This document shows positions 10,995 to 21,427 of a DNA stretch of 64,000 nucleotides, one piece after another. This DNA is from Amanita rubescens (lineage: Eukaryota; Basidiomycota; Agaricomycetes; Agaricales; Amanitaceae): the NCBI GenBank assembly GCA_015039365.1, contig WION01000201.1, forward strand, positions 36,746 through 100,745, given 5' to 3'. The translations under genes were made by a program, and so were the position numbers. A model generated the notes under the pieces. It saw only the letters and a program-made list of their open reading frames with translations. It had not been told where the DNA came from and ran no database searches. How positions within the stretch are numbered: position 1 is the stretch's first letter; the number at the start of each line of letters is the position of its first letter.

Positions 10995-11840
10995 TTAAAA
11001 GAGTCGAATCACCTCTTTTTCCTGAAGATGCATCCCAGCAAGCATAGCTGTTTCATCCTCAACCTCAGCCACCTTCGCCTTCTCTGAATCCAAATCATTG
11101 TAGTCTTGCATCCACGATGAAAAGCACTTCTTGGAATCATGGCCCTTTCCACCACAAATGTGACAAATCATCTTGGCCAAGTGCTCATGATAAGCCTGTG
11201 GTTTGCCAGCAATTTGAATGCAACACCTGTTAGCAACAAGGGTGCTTTCAGTGATGACTTCTCAAGAGCGTTCAAGAGATCAAGTGAGTTGGGTTTCAAA
11301 ACCCATGATGCGAGAGATGACAGTTGAAATGGCAAGTTCCTTGGGAGGTAAACCATCAAGAAGGGTGGTGATGGGACAATATTCATTGGAAAGTCCTTCT
11401 GTGATGACAAGAATGATGTCAAGGTCAGTAACGGGAGAGGTGGTATGGGAAAGTTGGATGCCAGCAGCATGGACACAAGAGATCCAAGACTGAGTGGTCT
11501 CAGATTCACTTTTGACCATGCGAAAGAAGCGACAATGAAGGGAAAGGATAGAGTTAACAGTTGATGATCGATGGATAGACTTGAGTTCAGTCCAGACCTG
11601 ATGAGGGTCATCCATACCTGCAACGAAAGGGAGCTGGGGAATGATCTTCACATGAGCTGTCTGCTTTTTCACCTCCTTGGCCTGAACAGCCTTTACTCCT
11701 TTCGCAACCAACTCCTGCTCAGGGGGTCCTACAACATCCCAAAGTTCCTTGGCAATGAGGACAGCCTCCATCATCGTGCACCAGATCTCATAATTGCCTT
11801 CAACGAGCAGAGTGACAGAAAATGAGTCCTTTGATGACAT
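10995..11840 (-). pseudogene. Copia Gag with CCHC knuckle, two in-frame TGA codons
   Basis: The frame starts at ATG 11840 (MSSKDS) and reads as a UBN2-type copia Gag: the GNYEIWCTMMEAVL motif, then the helical capsid region with SWISCVHAAGIQL and LLDGLPPKELAIS. It ends with a CCHC zinc knuckle, CHICGGKGHDSKKC. Two TGA codons at 11280-11282 and 11262-11264 lie in the same frame, and CGA restores a continuous frame at each. The protein would form the virus-like particle and bind element RNA. Reverse transcriptase would have to come from another copia. Confidence 0.88.
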
Positions 11841-12050
11841 GGTGATAGTGGTGAGAAGAGAAGTTGATAAAGGAAGGGGGATATGGAGAGACTGCTGAAC
11901 TGGCAAGAGAGCGACTTGAGAGCAATTGTTTCACAAGGCTGCCAACCGTTGGAAACTGTTGAATCGATGAAGCGCAAAAGACAGCAAAGCAGGGGGTTTA
12001 TAGACTGTTGAAACACCAGTCAACAATCAATAGACCAATAAAAGGCACCA

Positions 12051-12062
12051 GGGCCCATAACC
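12051..12062 (-). promoter_or_regulatory. Primer-binding site, initiator-tRNA-Met half-molecule type
   Basis: Read on the minus strand, GGTTATGGGCCC directly follows the 5' LTR. It complements the anticodon arm of initiator tRNA-Met rather than its 3' CCA end, as in Drosophila copia. Confidence 0.8.
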
Positions 12063-12223
12063 TGTAGAAATCCGGAGGAATTTTGGGGCAGGAACGTCAT
12101 AAGAACGAGTGAGAATGTAATGATTGTGTAATTAAAATAAGGTTTTGTGGCTATAGATAAACTACGTAGTTGCTTGGAGTTTTCCGAACAATGCCTGATT
12201 GGCTGTACTACTTCAACAACAAG

Positions 12224-13121
12224 GTGAGATTATGCAGATGGACCATGGCACACAACCAGAGCACCAGCAACTCCTGCACTGGCTACACTCTGCACTTTGC
12301 AACTGGCAGCAACACATTGCAAGTTTCTCACACTTGCACCCTAAAAAGTATTTAGCAAAAATGTCCAGTTTGGCCTCACAATTCTTCAAATATGACCTGG
12401 ATCAGATGGTTTTTCTGCATTTTTCAAGAACTTTTTGGGATTTTATTAAAAATATAAATGATGCAAAACAACTATGCATACCCATCACAAGGGTGTCCAA
12501 ATGTGGTATCTAACATTGCATATGGCAGAATAGGACAATCCTAATATACTAACACCAAATAACAATACAACATCATCACATTCAAAAGGACAAGAAGTGA
12601 ACAGTCACTTTTATGTATCATATACATCATCCATGTTCCTTGTGACATTCTTACAACATCCAATCAAGTACAAACAATGACAAATAAGCATCACAATTGA
12701 AACAAGTGAGAAAATAGCTTTCAGATGCATATACATTTATTACATATTGAATGAGTACTCAGTTGTATGAGTTAAACGACTCTATTAATGTAACTTGTAC
12801 CTATTGAACGAGTACTATAGTAAAGTTAATTAATATGATGCATAGGAAATCTATATGTAAAGGGTGCTCACCTCAGTTGTACGAGTTAAACAACTGAGGT
12901 CCATATGAGCACACGCAAGCCACAAAAAGGACCAGCTGTACAGTTGTGACTGACAGCTGTCAAGAAATGAGTAATGGACAAGGAAGTGAAGTTGCACTTC
13001 CCAAAAAAGAAAGGTATGCATCATGGCTCAATAGCTGATCACTCCTGATCACTCCAAGATGTAGCACGTACAATGCACTCTCAGGATTGCACCAATCTGC
13101 AACTCCCTTCAATACACCCCC
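12224..13121. other. No gene; probably includes the 3' LTR of an older copia
   Basis: On the minus strand the stop of the copia RNase H fragment at 13122 is followed by a purine tract (GATTGAGGGGGTG) and then TGTATTGAAGGG, a plausible 3' LTR start. The LTR end cannot be placed. Within 12740-12900 there are imperfect repeats around GAGTACTCAGTTGTATGAG / CTCAGTTGTACGAGTTAAAC. Confidence 0.4.
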
Positions 13122-13325
13122 TCAATCCCAAGAAAGACCCAAGGCAGCCATGAAGTGCTTGACTTTAGTGCTTGGCAAGGCCTTGGTGAAAGAATTGGCT
13201 AGCATGTCATTTGTCGGACAATAGATGAGCTTGACCTTCTCTTCTTCGATAACCCATCGGATAAAGTGAAAATGTATGTCAATGTGTTTTGTTCTCGCAT
13301 GGTATTGATGGTCTTTAGTCAGCAC
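13122..13325 (-). pseudogene. C-terminal RNase H fragment of an older copia element
   Basis: The frame reads KDHQYHARTKHIDIHFHFIR then the closing copia motif (CPTNDMLANSFTKALPS). It continues directly from the fragment at 21428-22300 once the intervening copia and one copy of the AGCAC duplication are removed. The join restores the RNase H motif DNQSAI followed by VLTKDHQ. Confidence 0.9.
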
Positions 13326-13732
13326 TGACGAAGAAGACAGGTCTACGCGAGAGCGTGTCCACAGCATGAGCAGGTGCAATAGCTTACCTATTGCGATATG
13401 ATCTTAACACTACCCTTCGGCGTAGTAGTGATAGTAAGAGGAAGAGAATGAATTGTCCTATTCTACGATACAGGACAGGTTTATATACTAAGAGAGAACA
13501 AATATGTGTCTACATATGTGTAAGCGTATAGTATAGATGAGAAGATATGGCGTGCTAAGCACACCATAAGGTGTGATCATGAGTCTATCATGATGTCACC
13601 ATGATATCATAATGAAGTCATTATGATGTCATCTCTATGTCATACATAAAGGATGACGCGAGCGATATGAGTAACATTGATTGTAGTCAATCAGTAGTTA
13701 ATCATTCTATAAATATAATTCTATATTTAACA
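13326..13732 (-). repeat. 3' LTR of the young copia element
   Basis: Read in element sense it starts TGTTAAATATAG and ends CTTCGTCA. It is preceded on the minus strand by the purine tract GCGAAGGGGTG. Confidence 0.95.
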
Positions 13733-13755
13733 CACCCCTTCGCTTAGATATCCTT

Positions 13756-16700
13756 TTATTTAAAGTCTATGATGTTTTCATCATAGAAAGGATCCATAGC
13801 CGATTCAAAATCATCAAGAAGATCTTCTAGAAGTTCCATCAACTTCTTATGTGATAGACGGTCTATTCCATCTAATTCAAGATTTTGCCAATCAAGAATT
13901 AATTTCGTCAAGTCACGGATTTCATCAGAATCCATTTTATCTGGTCTTCTGATTAAAGAATTTGTTGAAGTCGGATATTCATCTAATGAAAGTCCCAATC
14001 GTTCTCTAAAGAATTTGACCTTTTCAAAGGATAAATTCTTAGTCATGAGATCCGCATTCTGTTCGTTTGTTGGTATATATTCGAGGACTACCTTTTTAGT
14101 CTCGATCAACTCGCGAACGAAATGATAGCGAATATCAATGTGTTTGGAACGATGTTCTTGTGCAGGATTTTGTGCCCAAAATATAGCGCCTTGGTTATCT
14201 ACGCTAAGTAAGATGCTTTTAATGGGTGCACCTATTTTGTAAAATAGATTTTCAACCCATGCAATTTGTCTTGCAGCATCTGATAAAGATATGTATTCTG
14301 CTTCAGTCAAAGACAGAGCTACAGTCTTTTGTTTTCTACTCGTCCAAGCTACCGCACCACCAGCTAACATTAAGATGTAACCGTTTATAGATCGTCGTGT
14401 ATTACGATCAGTGGCCCAGTCAGCATCAGCGTAGGCTCTAAATTTATTATTGCCTTTGGCGTTATAAACAATTTTGACGTTTAAGGTATGAGCAATGTAT
14501 TTGACTATATACAAGGCCTTTTGAATGTGTTCTTGGGACAGATTTGATGAAAATTGGGACATCAAAATTACTGCATAGATTATATCGGGCCTAGTTCCTA
14601 AGGCGAGATATAGAAGGGATCCTATTATCTGTTGATAATAAGAACGTTCCTGTGGTGTGCATTCTCCTTCATTCTTTATAGGAGCATACCCAGCAGGTAA
14701 CGGTGTGCGTACAGACTTGCAATCTTCAAGTCCAAATCGCTTAACAACCTTCAAGGCATAAGGGCCTTGATCTATGACTAAGAATCCTAAATCACGGTTG
14801 TAATTGACTTGGATTCGTAAATACTCTTTGATCTTTCCAAGATCACGACATTCCCACATCTCCATAAATTTCTTTTTAATGGATGCGATGGTGGAATCAT
14901 CATTTCCCATAAAGAGTATATCGTCGACATACAATATGCATATCGTGATGGTATTCTTGCCTTTACGAACGTAAACGCCAGAATCAGACAAGCATCGCTC
15001 AAAATGCAATGATTTCAACGATTTATCAGCTTGTTTATTCCAGGCATATGATGCCTGTTTCAATCCATATATGGCTTTCCTCAGCCTATATACTTTAGAT
15101 TCTTGTCCTTTTACAACGAAACCTTCTGGCTGGGCCATGTAAATATCTTCATCAAGATCGCCATATAAGAAGGCAGTTTTTACATCTAGGGCTTGTATAT
15201 CCCAGTTTTCAAGCACTGATGTGGCCAGAAGTATTCGGATTGTTTCATATCTCGCTACAGGCGAGAATGTTTCATCGTAATCTAATCCGGGACGTTGACT
15301 AAAACCTTTAGCTACGACGTGTGCTTTTTTGCGTCCATTGGTTTTTAAGTCGAAAACCCAACGACATCTGATTAGGTTTCGTCCTTTTGGAAGATCAACT
15401 AACTCCCAAATATCTCTAGATTGAAGAGATTTGAATTCGTCATCCATTGCAATCTTCCATTGTTTATACAATTGAGGATTACTGGAGCGCATTTTAGATA
15501 TATCTCTATAGTCATATGGAATGTTATCTACAAGGGGAACAGCCGCTTTTAGAAGGAAATGAAGGAATTCATTCCCAGATTCATTAATCATTCGAGTTAA
15601 ATGATCATGTTCCGCAGATTTTAATTCAGACTTTAAAGCAAAGATTTCTTTGAGTAGAGAAGCAGATTCATTCATTCTATCAGGGTTCCTGTCTGCTGAC
15701 GGTGGATCCTGAGTCGAAGAACTCGGAGTTTTGTCTTTTAACTGTTCTCGTAAAGCGTCTCGCTTTTGCTGAATTTCCGCTTCTATCTGTGCAGGAGTTT
15801 TATCTCCATACGCGTTGTCTCTTTGTACCCTTGGAACTGGAAAACGACCAGAACGGCGAGGACCTATTTGTACAGAGGGTGGACCAGGATCAGATACGAT
15901 CGGTGGAGGAGGTCTAGGTCTCTGAGCAAATTCTCTAAAACGATCTCTTTGACGTTGTTCAAATTGATCAAATTCTCGGTCCGTCATAAATGGGTTTTCT
16001 ATTTCATCTCGATCTCTTTGATTCAAAGAGAAGGGATTATCTTCATCCATAGGACTACGAGGCGAAGGTGGCCTAGATACATATGGTATCGGTGTTATAG
16101 GCCTAGAAGGAACAGGAGTCTCCTCTTTTATCTGTGGAGAGGGAACACGTTTAAAGGGTTCAGGAGTTTTACGTTTCTCAAACATATCACTCATTTGACG
16201 TTTGAATTGATCTCGTAAACGAGACTGTTTATCAATTCCTTGACCCTTTTTCCAATCATCGCGTTGTCTACGATAATTGTCACATCTTTCTTGTTCTCTT
16301 TCTTCCCTTTGCCTTCGGATATTATCATCCAAAAAATCTCTTCGACAATCGGCAAATTCATCACTGTCATCATCATCGTTTGAATCATCAGAAGGGTCTG
16401 ACTGCTGTCGATCAGGAGATGCACCCCTTCAATCCAAACTTGGTGAGCGTCTACGACTCAGAGAACGTCTACGGTTCTCTGGGAGTAAGTTATCTAAATC
16501 CAAATTTTGTGGAGGGCGGTTAGGTTCCTCTTGAGGAATCGCCTCCCAGATCGGACCAAGATCTTCAGTAATTATATCTGCAGTCTTTCCTTTGCGCGGA
16601 AACCTGTTTTCAAAGAATGTAGCCTGGGAGGATATGACCAGTGTGTTTGTCGACGTCATGAACCTATAGCCTTTGGTTCCTGATTCATATCCTACAAAAG

Positions 16701-18060
16701 TGCATAAAACGGATTTCTCGGACAGCTTATCCGGTCTCCGTTGATCAGGGATAAATACCCAGGCTTCACATCCAAATACTCGAAAGTATGATACGTCTGG
16801 TTTTTTATTAAGAAGATTTTCCAGAGGGGTCTTCCATTTAGTCCGTTTTAGGGGAGTGCGGTTGTACACATGCACAGCCGTTCTGAATGAGAATTCCCAC
16901 CAAGATTTCGGACATCCTGCGTCTAATCGCATAGCCTCAGCTTTGTCAGACAAAGTCTGATTCATACGTTCAACGCGACCATTTTGTTGTGGGGTGTAAG
17001 GAGCTGTCTGTTGATGTTTAATTCCTTTGGATTTAAGGAATTCTTCAAAGGCTTTATTTACAAATTCCCCCCCTCGATCAGAACAGAGGTGAGAAATAGG
17101 TTGTTTAGGATCTACAAACTCATTATACCATCCGGTAAAATATTCTAGAGTTTGATCTTTGGTCTTTAATAAACCAATCCACGTATACGAGGTGAAATCG
17201 TCAACAATAACACCAATATATTTGTATTTGTGGTAAGATATGGCCAGTACGGTCATAAGATCCATATGGAGTAACTCAAAGGGACGAGTAGCTCTTTTTG
17301 AAGACAGTTTATAAGGTTTTGCCTTCATTTTGCCTTTTAGACAACCTTCACAACGTAGTTTTCCTTCTGGAAGTGTAACTTCTTTCCATCCATTGACATT
17401 TAACGGTATCTTCGAAAAGACTTCGTTAGATGGATGACCAAAACGTTTATGCCAGGTCTCGTAGTCTAATAATTTCTCTATAGACTCTGCGTTTGGTTTC
17501 TTTGTCGGTCTTCCAAGAATTAATTTGGAATTCCTGTTGGCCAAGCCAGGACCGGAAACCAGTGTAGGATTCATTATAATAATCCTACCTCGAGCGTAAA
17601 CTAATGTATCATCGGGCATAAGATAATGTCCTTCAATACACGTTCTACCCGAGTCTGTAAAGGAAAAGACTACCATCTTTTCATCTTGTTTACAAGTTAA
17701 TCCTTGTCGGATCAATCTGCCGTTTGAAATCAAGCGTGCAGTTGCCCGTGGCATATAGAGTACAGGGAAGAGCTTTACGAGTGTTGTTTCTCCTGTGGAT
17801 AACTTGTGTTCAAGAATAACTGTGCCAAGTCCCTCAAGACGATCTAAACCATTAGCAGTTTTAACACTGTGGTTTTCATTTGCAGGAAATTCTCTGTATT
17901 CAGAGAAGTCTTTCCTACTAAAGGTAAAGTGATCGGATGCACCAGAGTCACACATCCATAGTGTATCTCCAGTACGTTTCTCAACACATTCTGGACAGGG
18001 ACATGTCAGATGTACTTTATCCTTAAATTTTCTTTTATTGACCGCTAAACATGTTACCAA
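13756..18060 (-). pseudogene. Copia Pol: protease, integrase, reverse transcriptase, RNase H
   Basis: One frame runs from about 18060 to the stop at 13756, broken only by TGA at 16429-16431. Order: protease with DSGASDHF; integrase zinc region (HKRFGH...CEGCLKGK); integrase catalytic residues in MDLMT, SDRGGEF and NGRVERMNQT; an Arg/Asp-rich linker; reverse transcriptase from KCRWVF-like RCRWVFDLKTNGRK through the YVDDILF active site; RNase H with ADADWATD, EAEYISL and DNQGAI. About 70 extra acidic residues follow the usual RNase H end. At the stop, SPSLD is followed in frame by RGASPD, and CGA would restore continuity. The protein would copy and integrate the element. Confidence 0.93.
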
Positions 18061-18364
18061 TATTATATGATCGTTCGATCATATTTGCATTATAAATGGC
18101 AGTATCACACGACTTATCTCTTACGAGGCAGGTTTTGTCTAAATTTTCTTTATAATTTATACTATCATATAGTACAGATTGTTCAAAGAAGGAATTTATA
18201 GTACGACGATGATGTCCCAATTTAGGGAACACCATTTTCATCGCTGCCTCTATAAAGAGAAAGTTAGCCATTTCCAGCTTCTTAATGGTTTCATACCATT
18301 GTTCGCCGTTATCTTCATAGTAATAATCGTCATAATATAGTTCAGCTTCCTGATCTATATCCAT
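18035..18364 (-). CDS. Out-of-frame segment between copia gag and protease
   Basis: This 109-codon frame lies one position off the gag and pol frame and bridges them. It overlaps the gag frame end at 18355-18364 and the pol frame start at 18035-18060. It begins with a tyrosine/acidic stretch (YYDDYYYEDNGEQWYE) and is otherwise unlike known copia domains. Either two compensating indels moved a normal gag-pol linker out of frame, or the element uses frameshifting, or part is intronic. No good slippery heptamer is seen at the first junction (near GAATGGGGATA). Confidence 0.45.
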   Translation of the reverse strand: MDIDQEAELYYDDYYYEDNGEQWYETIKKLEMANFLFIEAAMKMVFPKLGHHRRTINSFFEQSVLYDSINYKENLDKTCLVRDKSCDTAIYNANMIERSYNIGNMFSGQ

Positions 18365-19569
18365 ATTTTTATAATCGATATCCCCATTCCTCGGTTCGAT
18401 TTATAGGACTCAAAGTCCTGTTTGTCCTTTTCTCTTTGTTTGCCTTTGCTAGAGCCGGCAACTGGCTCAGTAATGTCATAAGGCCCAATACGGGCGACGG
18501 TATGTGCAGAACTTATAGTATGTTCTGCGGCTTTGGCAGCCTTTTTCTCGGCTGCATCTGCCTTTCGGCGTTCTCGGTTCCTCTCCCAGTTAGGACCACG
18601 TGTTTGGCCCTCAACTTTACCCGGCCAATTTTGATTTGCCGGAGGAGCAGTAGGAGCCGGTGTCTGAGCGCCTTGTGGAGGCCTAGAATAAGGCCTCCCC
18701 CCACGTCCACGACCTGCTCCGCGGCCACGTCCGCGAGCACGTCCTCGTCCTCGACCACGTACTTGTTGCCATGGTTGCTGCTGTTGTTGCGACATATTAG
18801 CCGTCACGGCAGATTCAGGGTGCCTTCAGCGCCACTCATTCTGAATTAAGGGAAGTATCCCTTGGATCGTAAGATCCGATGGTTCTGTTGTGGCTAGAAC
18901 CACAGCAGCAAAATTGTCCCAATGACGGGGGACAGCTGAAAGTACAATCATTGCCTGTACATTTGCAGGCAATGTAATCCCGCTTGATGCTAAGCGGTTT
19001 ATGATGGCGAGGAGGTCGTTTAAGGATTGTGTGGGATCCTTTTTATCTTGGAATTTCCAATTTATTGCTAATTGGAAATCATTGTATATACCGGCAGACG
19101 TTGTCACACCGTATTGTTCTGCTAAGTTCTGCCATAGAACTCGGGCAGAAACAACATGTTCATTGATCTGCTGTATAGTAGCAGTACATTTCATGTTTAT
19201 GGATCCGAGGATGCGATCATCCTCGATGACCCAATCATCATAGGCCTTTTTGATAGCCTCTGCATCATCAATCATTTGTTGAGTGATGGCGGGTTGTGCC
19301 GGTTGTGCCGGCATTGTGGGTATCGCATCTTCAGTTTCCGTTTCTGGAACTGCTGCTGTTGCTGGAACAGCTGGAACAAAGGCTTGAACCCCTGTGTCCA
19401 GATAAAATTGTTCCAACGGCGTTATCTGTCTTGGACAAACATAATCGGTTTTTAGGTACCGATATAAACCTTTGGTTTGTAATAGGAAACGCATCATGCG
19501 TTCCCATTCTTTATAGTTAGTTCCATTCAAAACTGGAATGGAACTAGGAATCGTCAAGTCGTTAGACAT
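18355..19569 (-). pseudogene. Copia Gag with one in-frame TGA
   Basis: The start ATG is at 19569. The first 247 codons encode a copia capsid domain (LNGTNYKEWERMMRFLLQ near the N-terminus, then QFLDK-like KDPTQSLNDLLAIINRL). TGA at 18826-18828 interrupts it. The same frame continues through RHPESAV into a Gln-rich and RG/RGG-rich nucleic-acid-binding tail (QVRGRGRGRARGRG), which replaces the usual CCHC knuckle. CGA to TGA explains the stop (NEWR then RHPES). The ATG lies one base after the stop of the upstream ATG-free ORF (TAACATG). Confidence 0.85.
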
Positions 19570-19570
19570 G

Positions 19571-20122
19571 TTAGACAAGGAAGGCGGAGGTGATGATTAT
19601 GATATAGGCGGTTAAAAGACGCCAAAAGAAACGGAAGTTTCTTTGATTTTCGAGGTTTTCGACCTCTTGATTATCTCTTTCGAGATTACGGCGTGTACAC
19701 CTATTTGCTATGTGTTGGGCTACTGAAGTGCCCCTGGGTGGAATCCAAAGATCTAAGGTGGGCGGAACACCTTCTTCGATAGCTGCTTGTCGACGATGAT
19801 GTATTATTTCGTCTTGCAAGGTACGACCGTTTCTAAGTCGCGCGGCTAGGAAGTGATCTCTTCGATCGTGAACTGTGACAGGTCCACGAGTTGTGACACC
19901 GAATCTGGTATCAGAGTTGACAACACGAACTATCGTCCTGGAAAAGGACGAAGATGGAATTGGTGCCGGTGTATCAATAAAAGTCTGGTCCCCTAAGATT
20001 AAGGGAAACGGTGGGATTGGAGCGTCGTAAGAAGGAGGTAATCTCCGGGCAGGAGGAAATGATTCTCCTTCGGCTTGGTAAACTGGTAGCGGTGTACTAG
20101 TTTCGGAATCCAGTTTTCTTTC
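19571..20122 (-). CDS. ATG-free ORF upstream of copia gag, hydrophobic C-terminus
   Basis: An open frame of 183 codons precedes gag and lies in a different frame. It has no ATG in any minus-strand frame. It opens directly after TAG in CTCTTATAG, which would serve as a splice acceptor. It reads as a genuine protein: a Pro-rich N-terminal third (PPARRLPPSYDAPIPPFP), a basic middle (HFLAARLRNGRT, HIANRCTRRNLERD) and a C-terminal hydrophobic stretch, FFWRLLTAYIIIITSAFLV, that could be a membrane anchor. It stops one base before the gag ATG. I do not recognise a family. Initiation would need a spliced upstream exon or a non-AUG codon. Confidence 0.5.
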   Translation of the reverse strand, partial: ERKLDSETSTPLPVYQAEGESFPPARRLPPSYDAPIPPFPLILGDQTFIDTPAPIPSSSFSRTIVRVVNSDTRFGVTTRGPVTVHDRRDHFLAARLRNGRTLQDEIIHHRRQAAIEEGVPPTLDLWIPPRGTSVAQHIANRCTRRNLERDNQEVENLENQRNFRFFWRLLTAYIIIITSAFLV

Positions 20123-21008
20123 CTATAAGAGAATTTAATGAGCTTAAAGCTTAATTTAAAGCTAAAAGTCTAATTCGTCTTTATTAAGTTACCAGGGTGC
20201 CATAGACTAGAATGTCAGACTATATAGAGTTCCTCGGTTACGAGTACAGTCCATATTCGGTTAAACCAACCGACCCTGAGTCACTTAGTTACAAGCCAAG
20301 CTTAAATAAAGCTCAGGTCCACAGGTCCACTCGGTCTTGAAAGCTCGGATTATCCCTGAATGCTGTAAATGACATGTAAAATCAATCGCTGGCTCTAGCA
20401 CTCTTGGGCGAACCACAGTTTTACCCGTTGCGATTGTAAGTAGAAATAATGTCTGGTCCATAAACCCCCCAGACCATTATATGAGCACGACCGGTAATCA
20501 ATATGAAACTTCTAAATGGGATTATGGGATCACCATAGAGCCCAAACTTAGAATGATCCTAACGATCATTCCGACTAAAGGAGTCCCTAAGGGCGCATCC
20601 TTAATAGACTGCGTGTACCACCCACAATGAGGTGTCAGCACGTCCTTTATACTAGAAGTTTCTATATACGAGCCATATTGTATTATAAAGCCTCTAGGGG
20701 CTTATGATGTTATATCGTGCATGAATACCCCAGTCACATCACAGAGGGCAAGTATAACTCTGTGGGGGCCGACGTTGCCATGCCAGCGTCGAGAAACATA
20801 GGAAGTACCCTTATCCCTGGGTGTCTAGGAGATCCCCCTAAAGCCCTAGGGTCCGGGCGCATGTCATTAGCGCATATGCCATATCAAGGATTAGTGATAT
20901 CAAGATGATAAGACCATATCAGGCTTGCTGCGATACTATACCAGTGGGACATCATGTCGGATGACGAGCAAGCGAGCGGCGATGTGGGTCCTGGCAATAT
21001 CGACGGCG
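20123..21008 (-). other. Long untranslated leader of the copia element
   Basis: Nearly 900 nt separate the primer site from the first long frame. It contains many stops and scattered ATGs, and ends with TTCTCTTATAG, a good 3' splice site. This suggests the leader is at least partly an intron. No 5' donor is obvious. Confidence 0.4.
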
Positions 21009-21020
21009 GGGCCCATAACC
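21009..21020 (-). promoter_or_regulatory. Primer-binding site, initiator-tRNA-Met half-molecule type
   Basis: GGTTATGGGCCC follows the 5' LTR directly on the minus strand and matches the Drosophila copia primer site. It pairs with the anticodon stem-loop of initiator tRNA-Met. Confidence 0.85.
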
Positions 21021-21427
21021 TGACGAAGAAGACAGGTCTACGCGAGAGCGTGTCCACAGCATGAGCAGATGCAATAGCTTACCTATTGCGATATGATCTT
21101 AACACTACCCTTCGGCGTAGTAGTGATAGTAAGAGGAAGAGAATGAATTGTCCTATTCTACGATACAGGACAGGTTTATATACTAAGAGAGAACAAATAT
21201 GTGTCTACATATGTGTAAGCGTATAGTATAGATGAGAAGATATGGCGTGCTAAGCACACCATAAGGTGTGATCATGAGTCTATCATGATGTCACCATGAT
21301 ATCATAATGAAGTCATTATGATGTCATCTCTATGTCATACATAAAGGATGACGCGAGCGATATGAGTAACATTGATTGTAGTCAATCAGTAGTTAATCAT
21401 TCTATAAATATAATTCTATATTTAACA
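21021..21427 (-). repeat. 5' LTR of the young copia element
   Basis: It differs from the 3' LTR at one base (GAGCAGATGC versus GAGCAGGTGC on the plus strand). It carries the promoter of the element. Confidence 0.95.

Larger units (their letters stand above)
10776..12218 (-). mobile_element. Gag-only non-autonomous copia retrotransposon
   Basis: Two 156-bp LTRs (10776-10931 and 12063-12218) begin TGTAGAAATCCGG and end CTTCAACA. They are flanked by a perfect 5-bp duplication, ACAAG (10771-10775 and 12219-12223). The LTRs differ at about six positions, all transitions. Between them lie a copia-type primer-binding site, one gag frame and a short purine tract. Protease, integrase, reverse transcriptase and RNase H are absent. 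The tidy gag-to-3'LTR junction suggests a non-autonomous lineage rather than a random deletion. Confidence 0.92.
13326..21427 (-). mobile_element. Young full-length Ty1/copia retrotransposon
   Basis: This 8102-bp element has two 407-bp LTRs (13326-13732 and 21021-21427) that differ at one base by eye. It is flanked by a perfect AGCAC duplication (13321-13325 and 21428-21432). Gene order on the minus strand is LTR, primer site, long leader, ATG-free ORF, gag, protease-integrase, reverse transcriptase-RNase H, purine tract, LTR. The order PR-INT-RT-RH defines copia. Gag and pol each carry one TGA in place of a probable CGA, and one segment of gag/pol lies in another frame. It sits inside the RNase H gene of an older copia. 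Confidence 0.97.

Noticed and set aside
15766..16218. Plus-strand 150-codon frame opposite copia Pol
   Set aside because: It is a shadow of the Arg/Asp-rich linker between integrase and RT, with no domain of its own.
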